DNA from: Aquimarina pacifica
Lineage (GTDB): Bacteria; Bacteroidota; Bacteroidia; Flavobacteriales; Flavobacteriaceae
Length of the DNA: 55,051 bases
Assembly: GCF_000520955.1 (NCBI RefSeq)
Contig: NZ_JACC01000044.1
Location: forward strand, 1-55,051
Direction of reading: 5' to 3'
Below the pieces are notes generated by a model. That model saw only the letters and a list, made by a program, of their open reading frames with translations. It was not told the DNA's origin and made no database searches. This document shows positions 8,897 to 18,000 of this stretch, in pieces (positions within the stretch are counted from its first letter, which is position 1; each line of letters opens with the position of its first letter). Made by a program: the position numbers and the translations under genes.

Positions 8897-9269
8897 TACA
8901 GTAAAGAGATTGTGCGGGGTGTATATAAAATTGTTCTTTTAAATATAGTATAATATAATCATATTGAAGAATTTTCATTCCAGTTTTGTCTTCACTTTTT
9001 TGATGTTCTTTTGATCTGTAATCTGTTGTTTAAACAAATTTGGCAGAGAATAAGTATGATTAATTTTTGATTAGATAGTTCCTTGTTTTTAAGTTGTCGT
9101 ACGTCTTGACGTTAAATACAGAATTGAATCTAATTATAGAGTTAACGAATAGAGTAGGTACTGGTACTGTGATGGTTTAACAGGTGTTAAATAAATATAA
9201 AAAGTAAGACTAAAATATGCAATGTATCACTATAATGTTGAATTTTACTACGATTCTAGAAAGTGTTTT
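8897..9269. other. Regulatory region upstream of the carotenoid operon
   Basis: This gene-free region separates the small membrane protein gene (-) from the carotenoid operon (+). It contains a short palindrome, ACGTC-TT-GACGT at 9101-9112, about 160 bp before the operon start, which could be an operator. No convincing TAnnTTTG promoter was found. Confidence 0.4.
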
Positions 9270-10751
9270 ATGGCTGAAAAAAAAGTAATTTTGATAGGTT
9301 CAGGAGTTGCTGCTCTTGCAACAGCTATACGTCTTCAAAATCAAAATTTTAATGTTCATGTATATGAGTCTAGTAGTGATGCTGGTGGAAAAATAAGTGA
9401 GTTTTATCAGAAAGGATATCGCTTTGATCGGGGACCTTCTCTGTTTACAATGCCACAGTTCATCACAGAGTTATTCAAAATATCAGGGAAAGAAGTTTCT
9501 GATTATTTTGAGTATGAAAGAAAAGGGGTAGTTTGTAATTACTTTTATGAAGATGGTACAGAATTTACCGCGTATGGTGACCAGAAAAAGTTTGCGATAG
9601 AAGCATCCAAAGTTTTTGATGTTAAACCAACCACTATTTTGGATTATTTTGCAAGTAGTAAGAAGAAGTATGATCTTACATCTTCTCTTTTTTTAGAACA
9701 ATCTTTGCATAAACTGTCTACATTCCTATCAGGGGATACATTAAAGGCATTGGCGAATATGCATGCTCTAGATATTCATGATACATTACATAAAGTTAAT
9801 AGTCGAATGTATCAAGATCCAAAACTTATTCAGTTTTTTGATCGGTTTGCTACCTATAATGGGTCTTCTCCTTACAATACTCCAGGAATTATGTCAATGA
9901 TTCCTCATTTAGAACAATACTTCGGGACATTTTTTCCCAAAGGCGGGATGTATAGTATTGCCAAGAGTTTGTATCATTTGGCCAAAGATTTGGGAGTCAA
10001 TTTTAATTTTAATACTACTGTTGATGAAATTGTTGTAAAAGAAAAAATAGTAGCGGGTATTAAGACAAGTACAGAATTTGTCGAGGCGGATATTGTAATT
10101 TCTAATATGGATATCGTACCAACTTATCGTAAATTAATGCCTAACCAAAAATCCCCAGAAAAAATACTGAAACAACCTCGATCTAGCTCTGCATTGATTT
10201 TTTATTGGGGGATCAAAAAGAGATTTCCACAATTAGACTTACACAATATTTTTTTTGCAAAAGATTATCAAAAAGAGTTTGATTTTATATTCAAGAAAAA
10301 AAATGTTTCTGATGATCCCACAGTCTATATCAATATAAGCTCAAAAAACAAGTTTGATGATGCTCCTGATGGATGTGAAAACTGGTTTGTAATGATTAAT
10401 GTTCCTGCCAATCAAGGACAAGATTGGGAACTAATCATTGAAAAATCACGAAAAAAAATACTTGGTAAATTATCTCGTATTCTGAAAACTAATATCGAAA
10501 GTTTGATAGAAACCGAGGATATACTCGATCCTATTAGAATTGAAAATACCACACAATCATATCAAGGGTCATTATACGGAGCATCCAGTAATAATAAGTA
10601 TGCTGCTTTTTTAAGACATCCTAATTTTTCTAGAAATATTCAGAATTTATATTTCTGCGGGGGTAGTGTTCATCCCGGAGGCGGAATTCCGTTGTGTCTT
10701 TTATCTGGGAAAATAGTTTCAGAACTAATTAAGAAAAGCAATCCCTTATGA
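9270..10751 (+). CDS. CrtI-family carotenoid desaturase (CrtI or CrtD)
   Basis: This 493-residue FAD-dependent enzyme of the phytoene desaturase family has its dinucleotide-binding motif at residues 8-15 (LIGSGVAA). The family C-terminal motif is FCGGSVHPGGGIPLCLLSGK. I chose ATG 9270 because the 16 residues before it, from ATG 9222, do not belong to the family and the Rossmann strand follows directly after MAEKK. The next two genes encode a DUF422/CruF-like protein and a lycopene cyclase, and no phytoene synthase is adjacent. CrtD activity (3',4'-desaturation of a hydroxylated carotene) is therefore as likely as phytoene desaturation. Its stop overlaps the next start by 4 bp. Confidence 0.88.
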   Translation: MAEKKVILIGSGVAALATAIRLQNQNFNVHVYESSSDAGGKISEFYQKGYRFDRGPSLFTMPQFITELFKISGKEVSDYFEYERKGVVCNYFYEDGTEFTAYGDQKKFAIEASKVFDVKPTTILDYFASSKKKYDLTSSLFLEQSLHKLSTFLSGDTLKALANMHALDIHDTLHKVNSRMYQDPKLIQFFDRFATYNGSSPYNTPGIMSMIPHLEQYFGTFFPKGGMYSIAKSLYHLAKDLGVNFNFNTTVDEIVVKEKIVAGIKTSTEFVEADIVISNMDIVPTYRKLMPNQKSPEKILKQPRSSSALIFYWGIKKRFPQLDLHNIFFAKDYQKEFDFIFKKKNVSDDPTVYINISSKNKFDDAPDGCENWFVMINVPANQGQDWELIIEKSRKKILGKLSRILKTNIESLIETEDILDPIRIENTTQSYQGSLYGASSNNKYAAFLRHPNFSRNIQNLYFCGGSVHPGGGIPLCLLSGKIVSELIKKSNPL

Positions 10752-11383
10752 ATTCAATTAAATCAAAAGTAAGACTTATAATCTCAGTAACGATCATCTG
10801 GTTGTTTAATATCTCTGGTATTGTAGGGATATTGATGGGCTACGAAGATTGGTTTTTACCCCTTACTCCTCTGAATCTTTTGATATACTTGGTGTTGATA
10901 ATCTGGAATAGCCAGGATATGATACGTTTGCTGTTTTTTTTAATGATTCCTTTTTGTATTGGTATGATTACAGAACTTTTGGGGGTGCAATATAATTTGA
11001 TTTTTGGAAGTTATGACTACGGGGAAAATCTCGGTTATAAAGTTTGGGGAGTTCCTTGGATTATTGGAGTCAACTGGGCGCTATTAGTGTATTGTACTGC
11101 TGCAATATCCCAAAAATTTTGTGACAACATATGGATTTCTTCATGTATAGCTGCTCTTTTAATGGTAGGATTAGATTTTATAATCGAAATATCAGCACCA
11201 AGACTTGATTTTTGGGAGTTTGAAGGCGGAAACGCACCTTTACAAAACTATATAGGATGGTTAGGAACTGGGTATATTGCCCAAATATTTTTCCAAAAAA
11301 AAATAAAAGCTTTTTGTTTGACAATTTCTCTACATATTTTTATCGCTATATTAGTCTTTTTTACCGTATTTCTATTTATTTAG
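10748..11383 (+). CDS. DUF422 carotenoid biosynthesis protein, CruF-like
   Basis: This 211-residue integral membrane protein has about six or seven helices. The conserved polar residues of the DUF422/Caroten_synth family are visible as the TELLGVQYNLIFGSYDYG segment, VPWIIGVNW and the GLDFIIE segment. Characterised relatives include CruF, the 1',2'-hydratase that adds water to an acyclic carotene end, and archaeal bisanhydrobacterioruberin hydratase. It overlaps the desaturase gene by 4 bp (ATGA) and directly abuts the cyclase gene, so the three products probably act in one pathway. Hydratase function is inferred from family and context. Confidence 0.78.
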   Translation: MNSIKSKVRLIISVTIIWLFNISGIVGILMGYEDWFLPLTPLNLLIYLVLIIWNSQDMIRLLFFLMIPFCIGMITELLGVQYNLIFGSYDYGENLGYKVWGVPWIIGVNWALLVYCTAAISQKFCDNIWISSCIAALLMVGLDFIIEISAPRLDFWEFEGGNAPLQNYIGWLGTGYIAQIFFQKKIKAFCLTISLHIFIAILVFFTVFLFI

Positions 11384-12529
11384 ATGCAAAGATATGATTA
11401 CATAATTTTGGGTTCAGGAGCGTCAGGTTTGATGCTTGCGTATCATTTGGCCCAAGACTCCTTTTTTGATCAAAAAAAAATTCTATTACTTGATAAAGAA
11501 GTAAAGAACAATAATGATCGAACTTGGTGCTTTTGGGAAAAAGGCGAAGGGATTTGGGACGAAGTTGTGCTTAAAAAGTGGGGTTCTATTTTTTTTGGAA
11601 GTACAGTGTTTTCGAAAAAAATGACAATAAGCCCGTATCAATATAAAATGATTAGGAGCAAAGATTTTTATGATTTTGTTCTTGATGTATTACATAAAAA
11701 AACCAATATTGAAAGTAAACAGGAATCTGTAATTTCTTTTACAGAGAAAGAAAGTGGTGTAGAAGTACAAACGGACTTTCAATTGTATAAAGCTCAAAAG
11801 GTTTTTAATAGTGCTTTGCGTCCCCCAGAATTAGAAAGCCAGAACACCTATCCTATCCTTAATCAACATTTTGTTGGGTGGTTTGTAAAGACACCAAAAC
11901 CGTGTTTTGATTCTTCGGTAGTAACATTTATGGATTTTACAGTAGCCCAAAAAGGGAATACACGTTTTATGTATGTGTTGCCAATTTCTGATACAGAAGC
12001 CTTGATAGAATACACCTTGTTTTCTGAACATCTGTTAGAAGAAGAGGAATATGAAAGTGAAATCCAGAAATATTTAGAAGAAAAACAAATCATTGGGTAT
12101 GAGATTACTGAAAAAGAAAAAGGTTGTATCCCAATGACATGTTATGATTTTGGTAAGTACAATTCCAAAAACATACTTCATATTGGTACTGCGGGCGGGT
12201 GGACAAAACCAAGTACAGGGTATACGTTTGCTATGTCATCAAAAAATGCAAAAAAATTATATACGTATCTCAAGAATGGCAAAGATCTTTCGGGGTTCAA
12301 GAAAAGAACTAGATTTTGGTACTATGATTTACTTTTTATAGATCTGTTATATAAAGAAAATCGCATTGGATCTTTATTGTTTTCGAAATTATTTCAGAAA
12401 AATAAACCCCAGCAGATACTTAAATTTCTGGATGAAGAAACTACGTTTTTAGAAGAAGTAAAGATTACAACGAGTCTTCCTTCTCCAAAATTTTTGAAGA
12501 CTCTTTGGCATAGACTGTATAGGAGTTAA
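11384..12529 (+). CDS. crtY: Lycopene cyclase (CrtY family)
   Basis: This 381-residue flavoprotein begins with a dinucleotide-binding motif (IILGSGASGLMLAY, residues 8-21). It carries the CrtY signatures NDRTWCFWE near residue 47 and a glycine-rich GTAGGWTKPSTGYTF segment in the C-terminal half. The family closes the psi-ends of lycopene into beta-ionone rings without net redox change. Whether it makes one ring (gamma-carotene) or two (beta-carotene) cannot be read. It follows the CruF-like gene with no gap. Its stop overlaps the stop of the convergent DnaJ gene by 4 bp, with no terminator between. Confidence 0.88.
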   Translation: MQRYDYIILGSGASGLMLAYHLAQDSFFDQKKILLLDKEVKNNNDRTWCFWEKGEGIWDEVVLKKWGSIFFGSTVFSKKMTISPYQYKMIRSKDFYDFVLDVLHKKTNIESKQESVISFTEKESGVEVQTDFQLYKAQKVFNSALRPPELESQNTYPILNQHFVGWFVKTPKPCFDSSVVTFMDFTVAQKGNTRFMYVLPISDTEALIEYTLFSEHLLEEEEYESEIQKYLEEKQIIGYEITEKEKGCIPMTCYDFGKYNSKNILHIGTAGGWTKPSTGYTFAMSSKNAKKLYTYLKNGKDLSGFKKRTRFWYYDLLFIDLLYKENRIGSLLFSKLFQKNKPQQILKFLDEETTFLEEVKITTSLPSPKFLKTLWHRLYRS

Positions 12530-13260
12530 GTAATTCCCCTTTCCTTTTTAATTTGGTCATAAGCATTTTGGACCTCTCTAAACTTTTCTTCGGCACCTTT
12601 GATATGAATCTCATCCATATGTTGGATTTTGTCTGGGTGATATTTTTTTGCCATGGTTCTAAATGCTTTTTTTATTTCGGCTTCTGTAGCTGTCTTTTCA
12701 ATTTCAAGGATTTTATAAGCATGATCTCCATTTTTGAAAAACATAGCTTTAATACTTTCAAAATCCTTAAAGTTGATTCTTAAAAACTCGGCAATTTTCC
12801 TTATTTCATCTGCTTCAGATTGACTTACTAATCCATCAGCATTTGCAATACCAAATAAAAAATGCAAAATCTGTAATCGCGAAGGGTATCTAGTATGTCT
12901 GTTTATATATGCACATATGTGTTGAGCTGATACTTGTCGATTTTTTATGATCTCATTAAATGTCCTAAAAGTAGCATTTGCTCTTTCTTTACCATAAGCA
13001 CGAACAAAATACTGTCGCACGTAGTCGAGTTCGGTTTGATTTACTTTTCCGTCGGCTTTAATTACAATAGAGGAGAGTGATAGTAGATTCAGTTCAAAAT
13101 CTGCAGGCGTTACCTGTTGTTCTTGAGAAAATACATTTTTAAAACCTCTGCTAGAGTTACTCATTTTAGAGTCGAGTATACTTCCGAGAATAAAACCTAT
13201 AATTGCCCCAGGAACTCTGAAAAAAACAGATCCTAATATGGCAAGAAACCATTTAATCAT
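12526..13260 (-). CDS. DjlA-like co-chaperone with TerB and DnaJ domains
   Basis: This 244-residue protein has an N-terminal hydrophobic glycine-rich segment (residues 5-30) resembling the DjlA membrane anchor. A TerB-like helical domain follows (about 50-170), with the two acidic loops IVIKADGKVNQTE and ANADGLVSQSE. The C-terminal J domain (about 180-244) has the essential HPD at 208-210. J proteins stimulate the ATPase of DnaK, and DjlA-type proteins do this at the inner membrane. The arrangement and length fit DjlA. It ends tail to tail with crtY. Confidence 0.85.
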   Translation of the reverse strand: MIKWFLAILGSVFFRVPGAIIGFILGSILDSKMSNSSRGFKNVFSQEQQVTPADFELNLLSLSSIVIKADGKVNQTELDYVRQYFVRAYGKERANATFRTFNEIIKNRQVSAQHICAYINRHTRYPSRLQILHFLFGIANADGLVSQSEADEIRKIAEFLRINFKDFESIKAMFFKNGDHAYKILEIEKTATEAEIKKAFRTMAKKYHPDKIQHMDEIHIKGAEEKFREVQNAYDQIKKERGIT

Positions 13261-13623
13261 TCTTTATAACTATTTTGGGTGGTAAAGATACGCTAATAAT
13301 TAAACCCGTTTTATGCATTAAAATCTATTGTATAATTAATTCCTTTCTTCAGAAATTACTTAGATAAGGTTATATAGGTTAACAGCAGGTTTTTTTGCTA
13401 ACAGTACTATACTTCTCCTAAGTTTTGATTTTTTGGAATTAATGCGCTTTACTTTTGTTAGTACTCCTGATTTTAGATTTGTTACTATAAATAAGAAGAA
13501 AAATCTAATTTTAACTGGATTTTAAGGTGATATTAATATTCTTAAGACTAGTTGTCAGGTAGTAGATTATGGTACATAATTTGTATCTTTGTATGAAATT
13601 GTAATAAGAAAAATAAAAGTAAT
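13261..13623. other. Intergenic region upstream of bacilliredoxin
   Basis: This 363-bp AT-rich region between the divergent DnaJ-domain and bacilliredoxin genes carries a recognisable -7 element for the latter. No open frame or repeat was seen. Confidence 0.5.
13584..13591 (+). promoter_or_regulatory. -7 element upstream of bacilliredoxin gene
   Basis: TATCTTTG is a strong match to TAnnTTTG and lies 32 nt before the ATG at 13624. A TTG at 13552-13554 is too far away (29 nt) to be an ideal -33 element. Confidence 0.55.
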
Positions 13624-14034
13624 ATGTATCCAGCAGATTTAGTAAAGCCAATGAGAGAAGATCTTACTGCAATTGGTTTTGAAGAATTACATTCAGGAGC
13701 AGCTGTAGAAAGTGCGATGACAAAAGAAGGGACTACGCTTGTAGTGGTTAATTCGGTATGTGGTTGTGCTGCGGCAAATGCACGTCCGGGAGCAAAAGCT
13801 TCTTTGGATAATGATAAAAAACCAGATAATTTGGTTACCGTTTTTGCAGGGGTTGATAAAGAGGCTACAGATAAAGCCAGAGGTTATATGATTCCATTTC
13901 CTCCCTCTTCACCTTCGATGGCCTTATTTAGAAACGGAGAATTGGTTCATATGTTAGAGCGTCATCATATAGAAGGAAGACCAGCAGAAATGATTGCTGA
14001 AAACCTTAAAGATGCTTATAACGAATATTGTTAA
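13624..14034 (+). CDS. BrxA/BrxB family bacilliredoxin
   Basis: This 136-residue thioredoxin-fold protein of the YphP/DUF1094 family has the active-site motif CGC at residues 46-48 within VVNSVCGCAAANARPG. In Firmicutes these proteins remove bacillithiol from proteins during redox stress, and Bacteroidota also have the family. Length and motif are complete. It is monocistronic, with a promoter element close upstream and a strong hairpin terminator downstream. Confidence 0.92.
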   Translation: MYPADLVKPMREDLTAIGFEELHSGAAVESAMTKEGTTLVVVNSVCGCAAANARPGAKASLDNDKKPDNLVTVFAGVDKEATDKARGYMIPFPPSSPSMALFRNGELVHMLERHHIEGRPAEMIAENLKDAYNEYC

Positions 14035-14069
14035 GAAAACAACTGTTCTCGATAATACGTAAGAGTTTA

Positions 14070-14100
14070 AACCGTTTGTTATTACAGGCGGTTTTTGTTT
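14070..14100 (+). terminator. Rho-independent terminator after bacilliredoxin gene
   Basis: AACCGTTTGT pairs with ACAGGCGGTT (10 bp with two G-U pairs, 4-nt loop) and is followed by TTTTGTTTT. It lies 36 nt after the stop. Confidence 0.85.
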
Positions 14101-14192
14101 TGACTTATTAGATGAGTAATGGGTTTTACAATCAAAGAAAATAAGCTTATTAGATGTTTTTTACATAGACATCTTATTAATCAAATAAGAGA

Positions 14193-14933
14193 ATGGAGAC
14201 ATTAAAAAGTCTACTTAGTTATCCGCTTTCTATAGTTTTTTATTTGCTTTTTGGATTAACATTATGCATTTTTCATCCGCTACAATGGTTGGGAAAGGTA
14301 TTGGGAGGATCCAGAGGACATCGTCGAGTTGTCGATATAATGAATCTATGTATACTGAGGTGCTTGCACGTTTTGGGGGTGACATTTAGTTTCAAAAACA
14401 ATTATAACCTTCCGAAGAATCAACCTTTGATTATTGTTTCTAATCATCAGAGTATGTTTGATATCCCGCTTATATCTTGGTTTTTGCGAAGGTGTAAACC
14501 AAAGTTTATTTCAAAAATTGAATTAGGAAAAGGAATACCGAGTATTTCTTTTAATCTTAGGCATGGGGGACATGTTTTGATTGATAGAAAAAATCCAAGA
14601 CAATCCATTCCTGCATTATCAAAATTCGGAAAATTTATTGTTCAAAATAATTTTTCTGGAGTTATTTTTCCTGAGGGAACTAGAAGTAAAAATGGCGTGC
14701 CAAAGGAGTTTGCACCAACAGGGTTAAAAATTTTATTTAAAAATGCAGAGAATGCTTTAATAGTTCCGGTGGCAATTAATAATGGTTGGAAATTAGTAAG
14801 ATTTGGTAATTTTCCTATGGGGATAGGAATACATTTGAGTCTAGAAGTCCTAGAACCAATCTTAATTGACAAAGAACCAGATATTTTAATAGAAAAAATA
14901 CAAGAAAGGATTACTTTAGCGGTAAGAACGTAA
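14193..14933 (+). CDS. plsC: 1-acyl-sn-glycerol-3-phosphate acyltransferase (PlsC family)
   Basis: This 246-residue acyltransferase adds the second acyl chain to lysophosphatidate in phospholipid synthesis at the inner membrane. The catalytic HX4D motif is NHQSMFD (His85 to Asp90) and the substrate-binding motif is FPEGTRS at 159-165. An N-terminal membrane segment spans about 10-28. It is followed after 11 bp by an acyl-ACP desaturase and then an HD hydrolase, which looks like a lipid-metabolism operon. Confidence 0.9.
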   Translation: METLKSLLSYPLSIVFYLLFGLTLCIFHPLQWLGKVLGGSRGHRRVVDIMNLCILRCLHVLGVTFSFKNNYNLPKNQPLIIVSNHQSMFDIPLISWFLRRCKPKFISKIELGKGIPSISFNLRHGGHVLIDRKNPRQSIPALSKFGKFIVQNNFSGVIFPEGTRSKNGVPKEFAPTGLKILFKNAENALIVPVAINNGWKLVRFGNFPMGIGIHLSLEVLEPILIDKEPDILIEKIQERITLAVRT

Positions 14934-14944
14934 CACACACGATA

Positions 14945-15946
14945 ATGGCCTTAGATAATATACGATTAGAGGTAATGCAATTACTAGAAAAAAAGATTGA
15001 ATCTTATATTGATAAATTTTTGATTCCGATTGATAAAGTATGGCAGCCCACAGATTTTTTGCCTGATTCTCAAAATGAAGATACTTTTTTTGATGAGGTA
15101 AAAGAGCTAAGAGAATTAGCAAAAGAACTTCCTTATGATTTTTGGGTGGTCCTTGTTGGAGATACGGTCACAGAAGAAGCATTGCCAACATATGAATCTT
15201 GGTTGATGGATGTAGAAGGGGTGAATCAGCATGCTGATGGAAACGGTAATGGATGGTCTAAGTGGGTACGCTATTGGACAAGTGAAGAGAATCGTCATGG
15301 GGATACATTAAATAAATATTTATATCTATCTGGACGTGTAAATATGATCGAGGTAGAAAGAACGACTCAGCATTTGATTAATGATGGTTTTGATATCGGT
15401 ACCGATAGAGATCCGTATAAGAATTTTGTATATACAAGTTTTCAGGAATTAGCTACAAATATTTCTCATAGTCGCGTCGCTAAAATGGCACGAGAATATT
15501 CGAATAAATCGTTAGCAAAAATGTGTAAAATTATTGCTGGAGATGAGATGCGTCATTTTAATGCTTACAGTGAGTTTGTAAAAGATATTTTTGAAGTAGA
15601 TCCTAGTCAGATGATGCTTGCTTTTAGTCATATGATGAAGCACAAAATTGTAATGCCTGCTCATTTTTTGAGAGAATCAGGAGATACGATAGGTAGTGCA
15701 TTCGAAGAATTTTCTAACGCGGCACAGCGCTTAGGAGTCTATACATCTCAAGATTATATAAATATTATGCAGCGTCTTATTGATAAATGGGAAATAGATA
15801 AGCTTGTAGATTTAACCGAAGAGGCAGAAAAGGCTAGAGATTTTGTTATGAAGCTACCGGCAAGAATGCAGCGAATAAGTGAGCGTTTGGTAATTCCTGA
15901 AGAGATTTTCGAATTTAAGTGGGTACAACCAGCGTTGATTAAGTAA
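14945..15946 (+). CDS. Acyl-ACP desaturase (ferritin-like diiron)
   Basis: This 333-residue soluble diiron desaturase of the stearoyl-ACP Delta9 desaturase family carries the two EXXH-type iron motifs, EENRHG at residues 114-119 and DEMRH at 200-204. It introduces a double bond in acyl-ACP, using oxygen and reduced ferredoxin. The start ATG lies 11 bp after plsC and its stop is 11 bp before the HD gene. Coupling with plsC suggests joint control of membrane acyl composition. Confidence 0.92.
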   Translation: MALDNIRLEVMQLLEKKIESYIDKFLIPIDKVWQPTDFLPDSQNEDTFFDEVKELRELAKELPYDFWVVLVGDTVTEEALPTYESWLMDVEGVNQHADGNGNGWSKWVRYWTSEENRHGDTLNKYLYLSGRVNMIEVERTTQHLINDGFDIGTDRDPYKNFVYTSFQELATNISHSRVAKMAREYSNKSLAKMCKIIAGDEMRHFNAYSEFVKDIFEVDPSQMMLAFSHMMKHKIVMPAHFLRESGDTIGSAFEEFSNAAQRLGVYTSQDYINIMQRLIDKWEIDKLVDLTEEAEKARDFVMKLPARMQRISERLVIPEEIFEFKWVQPALIK

Positions 15947-15957
15947 GACGTTTTATT

Positions 15958-16611
15958 GTGACCCAGAAAGAAATTATAGCTAAGACTATTGATTTTGTAA
16001 AAGAAACGCTTAGCGAAGCAGAAGGAGGGCATGATTGGTTTCATATTCTTAGAGTGTATAACACATCAAAATTAATTGCTAGTACCGAGGAGGTAGATTT
16101 GTTTATTGTCTCATTAGGGGCATTGCTTCACGATATTGCGGATTCAAAATTTCATAATGGAGATGAAACAATAGGACCCAAAGTTGCGCAAAAATTTCTA
16201 GAAGAAGTCTCTGTAGAAAAATCTTCGATTAAACATGTAATTAATATTATTGAGAATATCTCTTTTAAAGGAGGGAATGAGACGCAAAAATTTAAATCCA
16301 AGGAGCTAGATGTTGTGCAGGATGCAGATAGACTCGATGCAATAGGAGCAGTTGGGATTGCGAGATGTTTTAATTACGGAGGTTTCAAAAATAGACCATT
16401 GTATGATCCTAATATTCAGCCAAATCTTAGGATGACAAAAGAAGAATATAAATCTTCTACAGCACCTACAATTAATCATTTCTATGAAAAGTTATTGTTG
16501 CTAAAAGACCGAATGAATACTAAAACGGGAAAAAAAATAGCATTAGAACGTCATCGCTATATGGAAACATTCTTAAAACAATTTTATAAGGAATGGGAAG
16601 GGAAATTATAA
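15958..16611 (+). CDS. HD domain phosphohydrolase, GTG start
   Basis: This 217-residue protein of the YedJ/YpgQ-like HD superfamily has metal ligands at His29 in HDWFHILRV, His58-Asp59 in LLHDIADSKF and Asp124 in QDADRLDAIGAVG. The family hydrolyses phosphorylated small molecules such as nucleotides, and the substrate is unknown here. The start is GTG at 15958: no in-frame ATG exists between the upstream stop and this codon. The 11-bp spacing to the desaturase repeats the spacing upstream and suggests one operon. Confidence 0.85.
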   Translation: MTQKEIIAKTIDFVKETLSEAEGGHDWFHILRVYNTSKLIASTEEVDLFIVSLGALLHDIADSKFHNGDETIGPKVAQKFLEEVSVEKSSIKHVINIIENISFKGGNETQKFKSKELDVVQDADRLDAIGAVGIARCFNYGGFKNRPLYDPNIQPNLRMTKEEYKSSTAPTINHFYEKLLLLKDRMNTKTGKKIALERHRYMETFLKQFYKEWEGKL

Positions 16612-16644
16612 GATACTAATCGTACATTTTCTTATTTATTTCTG

Positions 16645-17718
16645 TTAGAAAAGTTTTAATTGATCATCTTTAAAATCCTGATGGATATCGCAATTTAGTG
16701 TCGTTTTTTGTATTTCAGGGAGATATTTTTTCTTTGCGATACGAAATAGTTGTTGAATTTGATCGGCAATGTTTCCTGAGCCTTTCATCCTTCTCCCATA
16801 AACAGTGTCGTTTACTTTTCCGCCATGGCAATCTCTAATTTGACTAAGAATTTTGTCCTTCTGGTTGGGTAAGGCGTGCTCTAGCCAAGTTGTAAATATT
16901 TGACCAATAGCCCCGTTTAGACGAACAACTGTATAGCCTATATTTTTTGCGCCACGTTTAGAAACTTCATTTACTAGCGGTAAAATCTCATGACTGTTAA
17001 TCGAAGGTATTATGGGAGCCATCATTACATTGGTAGGAATACCCGCTGAGGTCAGTTTTTCTATTGTTTCAAGACGTTTTTTGATACTGGCAGTTCTCGG
17101 TTCGAGAACTCTTCGTGTTTCTTCTTGTAATGTGGTAATAGATAAAAATACAGATATTAGATTGTTTTTAGATAATTCACTAAGAATATCAATATCCCTT
17201 TGTATCAATGCATTTTTGGTGATGATACCTACGGGGTGTCTATATTTTAAGAAAACTTCTAAAAGCTGTCTTGTGATTTTTAGTTTTTTTTCAATAGGTT
17301 GATAACAATCTGTATTACCAGATAGAGAAATAGGGCAGGCTTTCCATGATTTGCTTTTCAACTTTTTTTCAAGAAGGTACGGAGCATTTTTTTTGACTAA
17401 AATTTTGCGTTCAAAATCTAACCCAGCACCATATCCCCAATATTCATGGGAGTTTCTGGCGTAACAATATACGCATCCGTGCTCACAACCTTGGTAAGGA
17501 TTAAGGGAATATAACATTCCTACATCTGGACTGGTAACCTTGTTTATGATAGTTTTTGGAAATGTTTCTATAAAAGTAGTTGCTGTGTTATCTACTATTT
17601 CTCCACTAGAAAGACAATAATTTAGAAAATCATTTCTTGTTTCGTGATGGTTTTCTAGAAATCTACTAGTTATTTTTTCCTGAGCTCCTCTACCTTTAAT
17701 ATGTTGATTTGCCTTCAT
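16645..17718 (-). CDS. PA0069 family radical SAM protein
   Basis: This 357-residue radical SAM enzyme related to spore photoproduct lyase has the iron-sulfur motif CxxxCxYC at Cys78, Cys82 and Cys85 (CEHGCVYCYARNS). The family signature HEYWGYGAGLDFERKI follows directly. The reaction is unknown. It is sometimes found with DNA-damage genes, which is general knowledge and not evident here. Upstream lies a highly symmetrical twin palindrome that probably controls it. Confidence 0.88.
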   Translation of the reverse strand: MKANQHIKGRGAQEKITSRFLENHHETRNDFLNYCLSSGEIVDNTATTFIETFPKTIINKVTSPDVGMLYSLNPYQGCEHGCVYCYARNSHEYWGYGAGLDFERKILVKKNAPYLLEKKLKSKSWKACPISLSGNTDCYQPIEKKLKITRQLLEVFLKYRHPVGIITKNALIQRDIDILSELSKNNLISVFLSITTLQEETRRVLEPRTASIKKRLETIEKLTSAGIPTNVMMAPIIPSINSHEILPLVNEVSKRGAKNIGYTVVRLNGAIGQIFTTWLEHALPNQKDKILSQIRDCHGGKVNDTVYGRRMKGSGNIADQIQQLFRIAKKKYLPEIQKTTLNCDIHQDFKDDQLKLF

Positions 17719-17741
17719 GTTTTTTACTCTTTTTTATGGTT

Positions 17742-17812
17742 TAAAAGTAAAACTTTTGTTGGAATAATTCCTATAAAAAATGGAATTATTCCAACAAAAG
17801 AGAGTAATTTTG
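17742..17812. promoter_or_regulatory. Divergent promoter with twin palindromic operator
   Basis: A perfect 19-bp inverted repeat (17753-17771 and 17782-17800, 10-bp spacer) contains two 11-bp palindromes, GGAATAATTCC (17761-17771) and GGAATTATTCC (17782-17792). Their centres are exactly 21 bp apart, two DNA turns. A -7-like element TACTTTTA on the minus strand (17749-17742) and TAATTTTG on the plus strand (17805-17812) flank the palindromes symmetrically, about 31-32 bp from the centre on each side. This looks like a shared operator for the radical-SAM gene (-) and a transcript toward the TIR gene (+). The regulator is not identified. Confidence 0.6.
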
Positions 17813-18000
17813 TAATAGTCAGAATATGTAAGTTAAATTGATATTAAACCAAGGCATGTATGAAACATCTATTATGGTTTTTGGGGACTAGAAAAGACGG
17901 TACTATGCTAAATTCATGAAGGCCTTCTTTATATAGTGATCAAAATCTTTATGAAGAAGTTTTAATACAAATCAGGTTAAAAAATATAAAGAAGTCAGTG

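Noticed and set aside
17820..18000. Tiny open frames in the TIR leader (11 codons or fewer)
   Set aside because: Too short, with no start signal or recognisable peptide.
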